NCBI RefSeq assembly: GCF_900142385.1
Contig: NZ_FRAQ01000001.1
Coordinates: 2,232,001 to 2,296,000, forward strand
Source: Marinobacter antarcticus
GTDB lineage: Bacteria; Pseudomonadota; Gammaproteobacteria; Pseudomonadales; Oleiphilaceae
Length of the DNA: 64,000 bases
Reading direction: 5' to 3'
The notes under the pieces were generated by a model, which saw only the letters and a list, made by a program, of their open reading frames with translations, did no database searches and was not told the origin of the DNA. Positions 50,133-61,114 of this stretch are shown in pieces. Each line of letters begins with the position of its first letter. Positions within the stretch are counted from its first letter, which is position 1. Both the position numbers and the translations under genes were made by a program.

Positions 50133-50783
50133 TTGGATAAAGCGCAATGGTTGGATGAGCTTGCTCAAGGCCTGAGTGACCACGGCTGGATGAGCTTTGA
50201 TATTACGCCATGGCTTGGCATTGAGTTGTTGCGATCACTTCAGCACGAAATCATCGTTCTGGATCAGAATAATGCCCTCAAAAGTGCCGGTATCGGGCGG
50301 GGCAGTGCGCCCGTTCGGGATCGCTCCGTGCGCCGCGACAAGATTGCCTGGCTTCAGGGTGTAACGTCGCCCCAGTTGGCGCTGTTCGATTTTCTTGAAA
50401 GCCTGCGAGTGGGTTTGAATCAGCGGCTTTTTCTGGGCCTGAAGCACTTCGAAGCCCACTATGCGACTTACCATCGCGGTGATTTCTATAAGGCTCATGT
50501 GGACAGTTTTCAGGGCCGGGCCTCGCGCATTGTCAGCCTTGTGCTGTATCTGAACGATCACTGGCTACCCACGGATGGTGGTGCGCTTCAGGTCTATAGC
50601 CGGGAAAACCAAAGCGAAGCCGGCGGGCTGGTGTTGCCTGAGGCGGGCAGGGTGGCGTTGTTCATGAGCGAGGAAATCCGCCATGAGGTTCTCGAAGCCC
50701 ATCGCACGCGCTACAGCCTGGCGTGCTGGCTTCGGCAGGATGAGATTGCGCTGCCGTTATCTGCGCTTTCTGCACTTAAATAG
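50133..50783 (+). CDS. 2OG-Fe(II) oxygenase (prolyl 4-hydroxylase-like)
   Basis: This 216-residue double-stranded beta-helix dioxygenase has the Fe-binding motif HVD in DFYKAHVDSFQGRASRIVSL, a distal His in EEIRHEVLEAHRTRYSLAC, and Arg-Tyr-Ser for 2-oxoglutarate binding. It starts at TTG 50133, supported by GAGGAG at 50122-50127. It is a stand-alone gene between the mutarotase and ffs. The substrate is unknown; related proteins hydroxylate prolyl or arginyl residues. Confidence 0.85.
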   Translation: MDKAQWLDELAQGLSDHGWMSFDITPWLGIELLRSLQHEIIVLDQNNALKSAGIGRGSAPVRDRSVRRDKIAWLQGVTSPQLALFDFLESLRVGLNQRLFLGLKHFEAHYATYHRGDFYKAHVDSFQGRASRIVSLVLYLNDHWLPTDGGALQVYSRENQSEAGGLVLPEAGRVALFMSEEIRHEVLEAHRTRYSLACWLRQDEIALPLSALSALK

Positions 50784-50882
50784 GCTCTATTGTGCGGGTT
50801 GGTGGATTTGCCGTTGTAGTCCGCAAACCCTTTTGTTAACATTCGCGCCGCTTTCGGGGATAAATTCCTGAAACGCCGTTAT

Positions 50883-50993
50883 GGTGGCTCCATTGGTGCC
50901 TTCGCAACATGAAACCGCGAACCCGGTCAGGCCCGGAAGGGAGCAGCCGCAGCGGTGGAATTGAGTGCCGGAGTGTCGCTGATGGGGCCACCC
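50883..50993 (+). ncRNA. ffs: SRP RNA (4.5S, bacterial small type)
   Basis: The terminal arms GGTGGCTCC and GGGGCCACC pair to close the molecule. The conserved apical domain is GGTCAGGCCCGGAAGGGAGC followed by AGCC (50924-50947), with the GGAA tetraloop that binds Ffh. A T-rich segment after 51000 is a likely terminator. Sits upstream of dnaX, a common gammaproteobacterial order. Confidence 0.95.
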
Positions 50994-51139
50994 CCAGATT
51001 TTCTTTTTACCCAGCTCTCCAGTTCATTCTGAAATCCCTCCCAAGCCCCTGTTTTCTGCTTCTTAATAGCTTCTATAACTTCTTATAAAAACGTCACCGT
51101 GCTAAGGTTGAAGGCGTTTTTCTCAGCATTTGGCGGATC

Positions 51140-52909
<1,770 letters not shown>

Positions 52910-52913
52910 AAAC

Positions 52914-53237
52914 ATGATGAACGATATGGGCGGCCTGATGAAAAAGGCCCAGAAAATGCAGGAAGAAATGCAGAAGGCTCAGGAAGAAGCGGCAAAAGCC
53001 GAAGTTACCGGCGAAGCCGGCGCGGGTCTGGTGAAAGTCACCATGAACGGACGTCACGATGTCCGCAAGGTGGATATCGACCCATCCCTGATGTCGGAAG
53101 AGAAGGATATTCTGGAAGACTTGCTGGCCGCGGCCGTTAACGATGCGGTGCGTCGTGTGGAGGCCAACCAGAAGGATAAAATGTCAGGCATGATGTCAGG
53201 TATGGGTTTGCCGCCTGGCTTCAAGATGCCGTTTTAA
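52914..53237 (+). CDS. ybaB: YbaB/EbfC nucleoid-associated protein
   Basis: This 107-residue protein with a coiled N-terminal helix ([20 protein letters not shown]) and the YbaB core ([30 protein letters not shown]) binds DNA as a dimer. The Shine-Dalgarno sequence AGGAG is 8 bases before the ATG. It lies 4 bases after dnaX and 34 bases before recR. Confidence 0.95.
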   Translation: MMNDMGGLMKKAQKMQEEMQKAQEEAAKAEVTGEAGAGLVKVTMNGRHDVRKVDIDPSLMSEEKDILEDLLAAAVNDAVRRVEANQKDKMSGMMSGMGLPPGFKMPF

Positions 53238-53271
53238 GGCGTTTCCCTGAACTGCAGTCTGAGGATGTTTC

Positions 53272-53874
53272 ATGGCGTTCAGCCCACTGGTTGATGAACT
53301 TGTCGAATCTCTCCGGTGTTTGCCGGGTGTTGGTCAGAAAACCGCCCAGCGCATGGCCTTTCACTTGCTTGAGCGGGCGCGCTCCGGTGGAACCCGGCTT
53401 TCTGATGCTTTGAGCAATGCCATGGAGGGTGTTCGCCGTTGCGAAAGCTGCCAGAACTTTTCCGATACCGAAGTGTGCGGGATTTGTGAGAATCCGGCCC
53501 GAAGTAACGGCACGCTCTGCGTGGTGGAAAGCCCATCAGATCTGCTGGCAATTGAACAGGCGGGAGATTACAAGGGCAGCTATTTTGTTCTGATGGGGCA
53601 TCTGTCACCCATTGACGGCGTAGGGCCCGAGGAAATCGGTATCGAGCGGCTCCTGCGCCGGGTGCGTTCAGATGCTGTTACTGAGCTTATTCTTGCGACC
53701 AATCCGACGGTCGAGGGCGAAGCCACCGCGCACTATATTTCCGACCGGCTCGACGGTTCAGAGATTCTCATCACCCGCCTTGCTCACGGCATACCGGTAG
53801 GTGGCGAGCTTGGCTACGTCGACGGTTTTACGCTCACCCATGCGTTTCGCGGCAGAAAACCTCTGCTGGACTGA
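53272..53874 (+). CDS. recR: Recombination protein RecR
   Basis: This 200-residue RecFOR-pathway protein has an HhH motif at the start ([17 protein letters not shown]), four-Cys zinc finger ([16 protein letters not shown]) and TOPRIM domain ([29 protein letters not shown]). Loads RecA at gaps. Usual dnaX-ybaB-recR order. Confidence 0.96.
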   Translation: MAFSPLVDELVESLRCLPGVGQKTAQRMAFHLLERARSGGTRLSDALSNAMEGVRRCESCQNFSDTEVCGICENPARSNGTLCVVESPSDLLAIEQAGDYKGSYFVLMGHLSPIDGVGPEEIGIERLLRRVRSDAVTELILATNPTVEGEATAHYISDRLDGSEILITRLAHGIPVGGELGYVDGFTLTHAFRGRKPLLD

Positions 53875-53917
53875 TTCCGCGTCAGCGACTTCACGGCGCT
53901 TTTAACTGGCTTTTTCT

Positions 53918-55066
53918 ATGACCTTTTCTCTACCGGCTATTAACGTTCCCCCGGCCCCTGAAACCATTGATTGGATTACACGGCCCGAAGAGCTGGACAC
54001 CTGGCTAGACAGTTCACCCGGGCTGCCTCTGGTTCTGGATACCGAATTTGAGCGGGTCAATACCTTCTATCCTATTCCCGGGCTGGTTCAGCTTGGTCTT
54101 GGCGATCGCTTTTGCCTGGTAGATCCCGAAGTTGCTGAAGAATCAGAGCGTTTTCGGGAAGTGATTGCTGACCCCGACGTTACCAAGCTGCTCTATGCCA
54201 TGAGCGAAGATCTCGAGCTCTTTCGCGACTGGCTCGGGATACGTCCGAAGGGCGTTGTGGATCTGCAGATTGGGGCGGCTATGGCCGGTGCGGGTTTTTC
54301 TCTGGGTTACGCGCGGTTTGTTGAAACACTTTTTGGCGAAGCGTTGGATAAATCAGTTACCCGTTCTGACTGGATTTCCCGCCCTTTGAGTGAGGCGCAG
54401 CAGCGTTACGCGATTGAAGACATACGTTTTCTTGCGCCCATGCACCAGTGGATAACGGCGCATCTTCGTGAGCGCGGGCTTGAGGCGGCGCTTGTGGAAG
54501 AATCCACGCGCTTTGCCGATGAGCTCGCAGCGCAGGACGATCCCCACAATCATTACCTCCGCCTTCGTGGCGGCTGGACGTTAACGGCGCAGCAACAGCT
54601 TGTGCTCAAAAAACTGGTGGTTTGGCGAGAGCTGGAAAGCCGAGAGCGCGACCGCCCACGGGGCCGTGTGGTGGCGGATCCGCTTCTTATTGCCATTGCA
54701 GAGCGGTTGCCAAAGTCGCTCACTGAGATGTCCAATATTCAGGGTGTTCCGGCGGGTGTGGTTCGCCGGTACGGCGAGGCTTTGCTTGAGCTTGTCGAAG
54801 AGGGGCGTAACGCTGATAATTCCGGGATTGAGCGCATTGCGCCACCCTTGACCCGGGATCAGCAGATGTCTTTTAAACAGTTAAAGCGTTTTTTCAGGGA
54901 AGCATCGGAAGCTGCTGATATACCAATCGAATTGCTCGCACCGAGAAAGCGACTTGAAAAAGTTCTGCAGGACAAATCCTTGGCTGAAAGCCCGTTTTTC
55001 CATGGTTGGCGCGCTCAGATTCTCGAGCCGGCAATGAACGATATTGAGGGTTATCTGAAATCATGA
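53918..55066 (+). CDS. rnd: Ribonuclease D
   Basis: This 382-residue 3'-5' exoribonuclease has the DEDD catalytic motif starting LVLDTEFERVNTF, with LLYAMSEDLELFRDWLG (second Asp) and an HRDC domain (residues ~205-285) after WTLTAQQQLVLKKLVVWRE. Trims tRNA and other small RNAs. The stop overlaps ycgL (ATGA). Confidence 0.94.
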   Translation: MTFSLPAINVPPAPETIDWITRPEELDTWLDSSPGLPLVLDTEFERVNTFYPIPGLVQLGLGDRFCLVDPEVAEESERFREVIADPDVTKLLYAMSEDLELFRDWLGIRPKGVVDLQIGAAMAGAGFSLGYARFVETLFGEALDKSVTRSDWISRPLSEAQQRYAIEDIRFLAPMHQWITAHLRERGLEAALVEESTRFADELAAQDDPHNHYLRLRGGWTLTAQQQLVLKKLVVWRELESRERDRPRGRVVADPLLIAIAERLPKSLTEMSNIQGVPAGVVRRYGEALLELVEEGRNADNSGIERIAPPLTRDQQMSFKQLKRFFREASEAADIPIELLAPRKRLEKVLQDKSLAESPFFHGWRAQILEPAMNDIEGYLKS

Positions 55067-55356
55067 AAGATCGGGAGTTCGTGTCTGTTTTCCGAAGCAG
55101 TAAAAAAAGTGATACCTATATTTACCTTCGTCGCGGGCATAAGTGGGATGAGTTACCCGACAGCCTGAGGGCTATTTTTGGCAACCCGGTACACTCAATG
55201 GATCTGATTATGACTCCGGGGCGCAAGCTCGCCAGAGCAACCGGTGAACAGATACTGAGCGCGATCGCTGAAAAAGATTTTTTTTTGCAGATGCCCGAAG
55301 AGCGGGATGCTTACGTTGTCGATTTTCGCACGAAGCCGGGAATGAGAGAGTCATGA
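55063..55356 (+). CDS. ycgL: YcgL family protein
   Basis: This 97-residue protein of the YcgL domain family has FVSVFRSSKKSDTYIYL and a C-terminal LQMPEERDAYVVDF. It is a small conserved protein often found next to rnd and ycgN; its molecular role is unresolved. Overlaps both neighbours by 4 bases. Confidence 0.92.
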   Translation: MKDREFVSVFRSSKKSDTYIYLRRGHKWDELPDSLRAIFGNPVHSMDLIMTPGRKLARATGEQILSAIAEKDFFLQMPEERDAYVVDFRTKPGMRES

Positions 55357-55799
55357 TTGCCCAAATCCCGTTCTGGCAGCGCAAGCGCCTGAGCGAGATG
55401 ACGCCACAGGAATGGGAATCCCTGTGCGACGGTTGCGGCAAATGCTGCCTGAACAAGCTTGAAGATGAAGACACCGGCGAGGTGTACCACACCGATCTGG
55501 TGTGTCGTTATATGGATGACGACACCTGTCGGTGTACGGTTTATCCGGACCGCCTCAGTAAAGTGCCTGGCTGCACGGTGCTGACACCGGATACGGTGAC
55601 CGATTACTATTGGCTGCCCTCTACCTGTGCCTATCGCACGCTTGCAGAGGGCAGGCCTCTGGCCGATTGGCACCCGCTGCGCAGCGGATGCCCGGATTCG
55701 GTTCACGAAGCAGGTGTTTCCATACGCCATAAAGTGATCCATGAGGATCGGGTGGCCGAGGAAGACTGGGAAGAACACATCATTCACTGGGTTCTGTAA
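55353..55799 (+). CDS. ycgN: YcgN family cysteine-cluster protein
   Basis: This 148-residue protein of the UPF0260/YkgJ type has Cys-rich motifs CDGCGKCCLNKLED, CRYMDDDTCRCTVYPDRL and VPGC, which likely bind a metal or an Fe-S cluster. Encoded by a tight unit rnd-ycgL-ycgN-55799 gene. Function unproven. Confidence 0.92.
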   Translation: MIAQIPFWQRKRLSEMTPQEWESLCDGCGKCCLNKLEDEDTGEVYHTDLVCRYMDDDTCRCTVYPDRLSKVPGCTVLTPDTVTDYYWLPSTCAYRTLAEGRPLADWHPLRSGCPDSVHEAGVSIRHKVIHEDRVAEEDWEEHIIHWVL

Positions 55800-56143
55800 T
55801 GATCGATACTGACGCACAAATTGCTTACGGCATCTTCTGGGCCGCTTACGCCATCGCTTTCGTCGTGTTTTATTTCATGATGAAGAAGCTTTTCCGGTTT
55901 TTACCGCTATACGGCTTTCGAACGCTGTTGCTTGCTGCACTGGTCGCTTTTCTGCTGACGCCGGTAGAGTCCCCCGAGATTGCAGGCTGGTGGATACCCG
56001 CGTGGCTGTTCGGAGGTTATGAACTCATTCTGGGTGACGCAGATAACGCCGGGAGGGCATTGCTCAACCTGGGTATCGGTGGTGTTGTAATGCTGCTTGT
56101 CTGGATTCTGGATATGGTTCGTTACCGTTTATCCCAACGCTGA
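55799..56143 (+). CDS. Small membrane protein of unknown function
   Basis: This 114-residue protein has about four hydrophobic segments (AYGIFWAAYAIAFVVFYFMM, TLLLAALVAFLLT, WIPAWLFGGYELI, LGIGGVVMLLVWILDMV). It overlaps ycgN (TAATG) and precedes the VWA gene by 30 bases. Conserved company suggests a real gene, but the family is not recognised. Confidence 0.8.
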   Translation: MIDTDAQIAYGIFWAAYAIAFVVFYFMMKKLFRFLPLYGFRTLLLAALVAFLLTPVESPEIAGWWIPAWLFGGYELILGDADNAGRALLNLGIGGVVMLLVWILDMVRYRLSQR

Positions 56144-56173
56144 AATCCCCTAAACATTTTTCCGAGAGCAACA

Positions 56174-58102
56174 ATGCTGAGACTCCTCACGCTGGTTTTT
56201 TTCACTGCTTTATTGCTGCCCGTAACGCTGTGGGCCGAGGAAGCCACAACGCTGACACTGCCGGAAAGCCCGGATGTCCGGATTATTGTGGACATTTCAG
56301 GCTCCATGAAGGAAACCGACCCCAATAATCTGCGGCAACCTGCCGTAAGGCTGTTGGCCCGGGTGTTACCAGAGGGCAGCACGGCTGGTGTATGGACCTT
56401 CGGCCAGTATGTGAACATGCTGGTGCCCCACGGGGAAGTCGGGGAGCCCTGGCGTGAAATCGCCATCGACCGCTCCAGTCAAATCAATTCTGTGGCTTTG
56501 CGCACCAATCTTGGCAGAGCCATTGAAGTCGCCAGCGACGATTATATAACCGGCGGCTCGCTTGAGAATACGCACTTCATTCTGCTGACAGATGGCAAGG
56601 TGGACATCTCGGACAGCCCGGATGTGAACCGGGCTGAAGAGCAGCGGATTCTGGGCAAGCTATTGAATGACCTGGTGGCCAGAGGCGCGACTTTCCATCC
56701 TGTTGCGCTTTCTGATCAGGCGGATGCCGGTTTTCTGAAGACGCTTGCGGAAAAATCAAAAGGCAGTTTCCGGATTGCCGACACGGCGGAATCCCTCAAT
56801 CTGGCCTTTCTGGACGCCCTGAATACGGCAGCACCCCAAGAGCAGATTCCGATTGAAGGCAATGCGTTCACCGTTGATGGAGGTGTAAAGGAATTTACCG
56901 CATTAATCTTCCGCGGCAAGGCTGACAACGATGAAGGGGAGGAACCTGCCAGCCTGGAACTGATCCGGCCTGATGGTGAAACGCTCCTTTATACCACTCG
57001 GCCTGACAACGTTCGCTGGGCCCGGGAAACGGCCTATGACCTAGTTACCATTACCGAGCCCCTGGTGGGCGAGTGGCGGGTAACAGGTGAGCTGGGTGAG
57101 GGCAGTCGCGTTACGGTCGTCAGTGATCTGAGGATGGTTGTAGGCCCTGTACCTGCGACGTTTACGCCGGAATCACCGATTGATGTCCGCGTTGCGTTTT
57201 TTGAAAAAACGGAAAAGGTGACCAATCCGGAATTTCTCAACGTACTGAGTGTGAAGCTGAGCCTGACATCGGAAGACGGGCGCAGCGGCAGCAAGGCACT
57301 TTCGGCTGATCAGCCTCCGGAAGACGGCGTGTACGCAGACACCATCAGTAAGCTGCCGGCAGAAGGTCTTTACAGAATAGACATTGTTGCGGACGGCAAA
57401 ACCTTTGCACGAAAATTTACCGCAACAACCCGGTTTATCGTGCCTGCAGGTATGGTTGAGCCAACCATCAGGTCACCCATTGATATCAGTCTCGCTGAGC
57501 AGGCCGGGGAAGCGCCGGCTGCTTCTGAGCCTTTGAACCCGGAACCGGAGCAGGCAAGTGAGCCGGTGGCAGAACCTGAGTCCGCTGCAGAACCTCAGCC
57601 CCAGCCGGAGCCTGCTGAACCAACAGAGCCCGCGCCTGTGGCGGAAGAAGAGCCCGAAGCCGCATCATCACTGCCTATACCACTGTGGATGATCGGAGCC
57701 GGCGCAGGAGCGCTCGTGGTACTTGCGCTAATCATTATTTTGCTGATGCGCAAGCGCCGTGCCGCAGTGGCCGGAGATGATGCCGCTAGCGAAGAAACCG
57801 AGAACCTGGATGACCTTAAACAGGAAATGGCCGACATGGAGGCGGAGGCTCCGCTCGTGATGGCAGAGCCCGAACCAGAGCCAGAGCCAGAGCCAGAGCC
57901 GGAAGAAGAGCCTGCAGAGGAAGATATACCGGTTGCCAGCGCGGTTGTGGAGCCGGAGGAAGCTATCCCGGAACTGGTTGAACCGGTGGAAGAAGACGAT
58001 GAAGAAGAATTTGGCCTGGATGATTTTGACTTGTCCGAATTTGACGATTTACCCGACTACGATGGGCCGGGCGACGAACCGGATGATGAACAGAAAAAGT
58101 AA
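56174..58102 (+). CDS. VWA-domain membrane protein with long acidic Pro/Glu tail
   Basis: This 642-residue protein has a signal peptide (MLRLLTLVFFTALLLPVTLW, cleavage near WA-EE). A von Willebrand A domain carries MIDAS D40-x-S42-x-S44 (VDISGSM), then domains of unknown type to ~430. A Glu/Pro-rich linker follows (residues ~440-495), then one transmembrane helix (MIGAGAGALVVLALIIILLM, ~505-525) and an acidic cytoplasmic tail with a CCAGAG repeat (four copies, 57875-57898). It is upstream of a MoxR ATPase and a CoxE-like VWA gene, so it may be part of a surface-anchored metal-binding system. Confidence 0.84.
   Translation: MLRLLTLVFFTALLLPVTLWAEEATTLTLPESPDVRIIVDISGSMKETDPNNLRQPAVRLLARVLPEGSTAGVWTFGQYVNMLVPHGEVGEPWREIAIDRSSQINSVALRTNLGRAIEVASDDYITGGSLENTHFILLTDGKVDISDSPDVNRAEEQRILGKLLNDLVARGATFHPVALSDQADAGFLKTLAEKSKGSFRIADTAESLNLAFLDALNTAAPQEQIPIEGNAFTVDGGVKEFTALIFRGKADNDEGEEPASLELIRPDGETLLYTTRPDNVRWARETAYDLVTITEPLVGEWRVTGELGEGSRVTVVSDLRMVVGPVPATFTPESPIDVRVAFFEKTEKVTNPEFLNVLSVKLSLTSEDGRSGSKALSADQPPEDGVYADTISKLPAEGLYRIDIVADGKTFARKFTATTRFIVPAGMVEPTIRSPIDISLAEQAGEAPAASEPLNPEPEQASEPVAEPESAAEPQPQPEPAEPTEPAPVAEEEPEAASSLPIPLWMIGAGAGALVVLALIIILLMRKRRAAVAGDDAASEETENLDDLKQEMADMEAEAPLVMAEPEPEPEPEPEPEEEPAEEDIPVASAVVEPEEAIPELVEPVEEDDEEEFGLDDFDLSEFDDLPDYDGPGDEPDDEQKK
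57875..57898 (+). repeat. Four CCAGAG hexamers inside the VWA gene
   Basis: Same hexamer as in dnaX, five kilobases away, in a Glu-Pro segment of the cytoplasmic tail, followed by a CCGGAA variant unit. Confidence 0.9.
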
Positions 58103-58130
58103 CCTAAAGTAACTGACAGGAACGATACAG

Positions 58131-58973
58131 ATGAAGTTTACCGGTACCGACAAGTATGTAGCCACCGATGACCTGCAAATGGCCGTAAACGCGGCCATTA
58201 CGCTGCAACGCCCACTGCTGATCAAAGGCGAGCCCGGCACCGGCAAAACCTTGCTGGCCGAGGAAATGGCAAGCGCTCTCGGTATGCGTCTGATTCCCTG
58301 GCACATTAAATCTACTACCAAGGCTCAGCAGGGCCTGTATGAGTACGATGCGGTTTCCCGTTTGCGGGATTCCCAGCTGGGTGATGCGAAGGTTAATGAC
58401 ATCAGCAACTACATCATCAAAGGTAAACTATGGGAGGCTTTTGAAGCCGAAGACCAGGTGGTGCTGTTGATTGACGAAATCGACAAGGCTGACATCGAAT
58501 TCCCTAACGATCTGCTGCTGGAACTGGATCGAATGGAGTTCTACGTTTACGAAACCCGGAAGTTTGTAAAAGCTGTAAAGCGGCCGATCGTGGTGATCAC
58601 CAGTAACAACGAAAAAGAGCTGCCAGACGCCTTTCTGCGCCGCTGTTTTTTCCATTACATCAGCTTCCCGGATCACGCCACCATGCAAAGCATCGTGGAT
58701 GTTCACTTCCCGGGTATTCAGCAGCAGGTGGTAAAGGATGCGCTGGAAGTGTTTTTTGATGTGCGCAAGGTGTCGGGTCTCAAGAAAAAGCCCTCGACCT
58801 CAGAGCTGATTGACTGGCTGAAACTGCTGATGGCAGATGAGCTGACAGCGAAAATGCTTCAGGACAAAGACAGCAGCTCGGCACTGCCACCGTTATACGG
58901 TGCTCTGGTGAAAAACGAGCAGGATGTACACCTGTTGCAGAAGCTGGCGTTTATGGCCCGCCGTCGCGGCTGA
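58131..58973 (+). CDS. MoxR family AAA+ ATPase
   Basis: This 280-residue AAA+ ATPase has Walker A GEPGTGKT (33-40), Walker B VVLLIDEIDKADIEFPNDLL and sensor region VITSNNEKELPDAFLRRC. MoxR proteins act as chaperone-like ATPases, working with VWA partners. The VWA genes on both sides strengthen this. 28 bases after the 56.2 kb gene; 22 bases before the next. Confidence 0.94.
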   Translation: MKFTGTDKYVATDDLQMAVNAAITLQRPLLIKGEPGTGKTLLAEEMASALGMRLIPWHIKSTTKAQQGLYEYDAVSRLRDSQLGDAKVNDISNYIIKGKLWEAFEAEDQVVLLIDEIDKADIEFPNDLLLELDRMEFYVYETRKFVKAVKRPIVVITSNNEKELPDAFLRRCFFHYISFPDHATMQSIVDVHFPGIQQQVVKDALEVFFDVRKVSGLKKKPSTSELIDWLKLLMADELTAKMLQDKDSSSALPPLYGALVKNEQDVHLLQKLAFMARRRG

Positions 58974-58995
58974 AATTCGGCAAGAGTGCGGTTTT

Positions 58996-60174
58996 ATGTT
59001 GATTGATTTTTTCCTCGAAGTGCGGCGGGCCAAGGTGCCTGCCAGCCTGCGTGAATTCCTCGATCTGTTGGAAGCGCTGCAACAGCGCCTCGCGTTTGCG
59101 GATATGGAAGAGTTCTATTACCTGGCTCGGCTATGCCTGGTGAAAGACGAGCGCCACTTCGACAAGTTTGACCTGGCCTTCAAGGCATACTTCGAGGGCA
59201 TTGAACATCTGGATCAGATGCTGGAAGCGCTGATCCCTGATGAGTGGCTGCGCGGCGAGTTTGAGAAAAACCTGAGCGAGGAAGAGAAAGCCAAAATTGA
59301 TTCTCTGGGTGGCCTGGAAGAGTTGATTGAAACCTTCAAAAAACGCATGGAAGAGCAGAAAGAGCGCCATGCCGGAGGCAACAAGTGGGTAGGCACAGGA
59401 GGCACGTCTCCTTTTGGGGCTGACGGGTACAATCCTGAAGGTTTTCGTATCGGTCAGAAAAAGGGCCGCCACGGGCGTGCCGTCAAGGTTTGGGAAAAAC
59501 GCGAGTTCAAGGATCTGGACGACAGCGTTACCCTGGGTATCCGCAACATCAAGGTAGCGCTCCGCCGTTTGCGCAAGTTCGCGCGCCAGGGCGCTGCAGA
59601 CACGCTGGACCTGGACGACACCATCCGGTCGACAGCCCGCAATGCGGGTTATCTGGACCTGAAAATGGTGCCCGAGCGCCATAACGCGGCTAAAGTGCTG
59701 ATTTTTTTCGATGTGGGCGGTTCTATGGACCCCCATGTGCGGGTGTGTGAGGAGTTGTTTTCTGCCGCGCGCCTGGAGTTCAAGCACATGGAGTACTTCT
59801 ACTTTCATAACTTTGTGTATGAGAGCATCTGGAAGAGCAACATCCGGCGCATGAACGAAACCACTGATACCTGGGATATCCTCCACAAGTACTCGCCCGA
59901 CTACAAAGTGATCTTCGTAGGCGATGCTACCATGGCACCTTATGAGATTTCCCACGCGGGCGGTTCCATTGAGCATTGGAATCAGGAAGCCGGTGTGACC
60001 TGGTTTCAACGTATCAGTGATCATTTCCGCAAGGTGGTCTGGATCAACCCGCTACCTGAAAGCTACTGGGGAACGGGTGGGTCTCTGGGCATGACCCGAC
60101 AGCTTGTGAACAATCACATGTACCCGCTTACGGTGGAAGGCCTGGAGTCGGCCATGAAGTATTTGAGCAAATAA
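58996..60174 (+). CDS. CoxE-like VWA-domain protein
   Basis: This 392-residue protein is predicted cytoplasmic. Residues 1-~130 are helical (MLIDFFLEVRRAKVPASLRE); the C-terminal VWA domain has the MIDAS FFDVGGSMDPHVRV, a DxGxS variant of DxSxS. VIFVGDATMAPYEI and TWFQRISDHFRKVVWINPLP follow. The ATG at 58996 is preferred over an in-frame start at 58924 inside the MoxR gene. It is a partner of the MoxR ATPase. Confidence 0.93.
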   Translation: MLIDFFLEVRRAKVPASLREFLDLLEALQQRLAFADMEEFYYLARLCLVKDERHFDKFDLAFKAYFEGIEHLDQMLEALIPDEWLRGEFEKNLSEEEKAKIDSLGGLEELIETFKKRMEEQKERHAGGNKWVGTGGTSPFGADGYNPEGFRIGQKKGRHGRAVKVWEKREFKDLDDSVTLGIRNIKVALRRLRKFARQGAADTLDLDDTIRSTARNAGYLDLKMVPERHNAAKVLIFFDVGGSMDPHVRVCEELFSAARLEFKHMEYFYFHNFVYESIWKSNIRRMNETTDTWDILHKYSPDYKVIFVGDATMAPYEISHAGGSIEHWNQEAGVTWFQRISDHFRKVVWINPLPESYWGTGGSLGMTRQLVNNHMYPLTVEGLESAMKYLSK

Positions 60175-60203
60175 AAAAAAGCCGATGCGGTTGAGACATC
60201 GGC
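60172..60203 (-). terminator. Terminator read on the minus strand
   Basis: Stem GCCGATG / CATCGGC (60181-60187, 60197-60203) with an A-run at 60172-60180, which is a U-run for minus-strand transcription. It could end the MaoC transcript, 235 bases after its stop codon, or serve both strands weakly. Confidence 0.6.
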
Positions 60204-60437
60204 AAAGCTCGGCATATCAAACGGGGGTGCGTCAACGCATCCCCGCCTATTTCCTTCAGCAAAAAAAAGGCCAGATCTGAATAGGCCCTGTAATACAGTT
60301 GGCTAGGGCCCATTGCCTCAGGCCTCAGTTGCATCTTCCCGTTTTAAATCCTCTTTGTGTCAAATAAATCGACACGCTTCCGCGTCTGCTTCTATGATTG
60401 AACTCAAAACTCGGGGCGAGGGCAGGCGCCAGAATTG

Positions 60438-60929
60438 TCAGTCGCGGCCTTCGATTGTGATCTTTGGCAGTGTCGGTTTATAAAAGGAAACCTTCTCAGT
60501 CGGAGCAATAACTCTGGCTTCTCCGGTAACAACCTTTTGGTTGTTTTGATTCGTTACGTCACACTTGAATACAACCCGGTTTTTGGGGCCTTTGCGCAGG
60601 ACTGTTAGGCTTACGGTCAGCGTGTCGTCCAGCTTTACCGGGCGTTTGAAGGAGAGGCTTTGTTCCAGATAAACAGTGCCGGGGCCGGGCATAACCGAAG
60701 CCAGTGCGGCAGAGATCAGTGCGCCGCTCCACATGCCGTGGGCGACCCGTTCCTTGAATATGGAGCCGGCTGCAAATTCCGCGTCCAGATGCACGGGGTT
60801 CATGTCCCCCGAAACGGCGGCAAACAGCACCAGGTCATCTTCTGAGAGCGTTCGGATAAATGTGGCGGTGTCACCCTCGTTCAGCTCGTTGTAGGTGATA
60901 TTTTCAAGAGTATCAAGGGTATCGCTCAT
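60438..60929 (-). CDS. MaoC family hydratase/dehydratase
   Basis: This 163-residue hot-dog fold protein has the MaoC hydratase motif AAVSGDMNPVHLDAEFAAG (catalytic D and H) and HGMWSGALISAAL. It resembles (R)-specific enoyl-CoA hydratases such as PhaJ. Probably acts on 2-enoyl-CoA in fatty-acid or polyhydroxyalkanoate metabolism. The fadD gene is divergent from it, separated by ~185 bases with promoters for both. Confidence 0.9.
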   Translation of the reverse strand: MSDTLDTLENITYNELNEGDTATFIRTLSEDDLVLFAAVSGDMNPVHLDAEFAAGSIFKERVAHGMWSGALISAALASVMPGPGTVYLEQSLSFKRPVKLDDTLTVSLTVLRKGPKNRVVFKCDVTNQNNQKVVTGEARVIAPTEKVSFYKPTLPKITIEGRD

Positions 60930-61114
60930 CAGGGGCTCCGTGCGTAAGGTGTGTGGGAGATGGTCTTTCCGGTTCTGCGCTGAAACTACCTCATCGTTGA
61001 CAAAACTGCTATTCTCTCCCGACTTTTTGAGGCTGATACTTATGTCGAGTTGATTTTTATACCGCGCGGCATCTGTAAATCATTATAAATAAAAGCGCCA
61101 GACAGGAGATGGTG

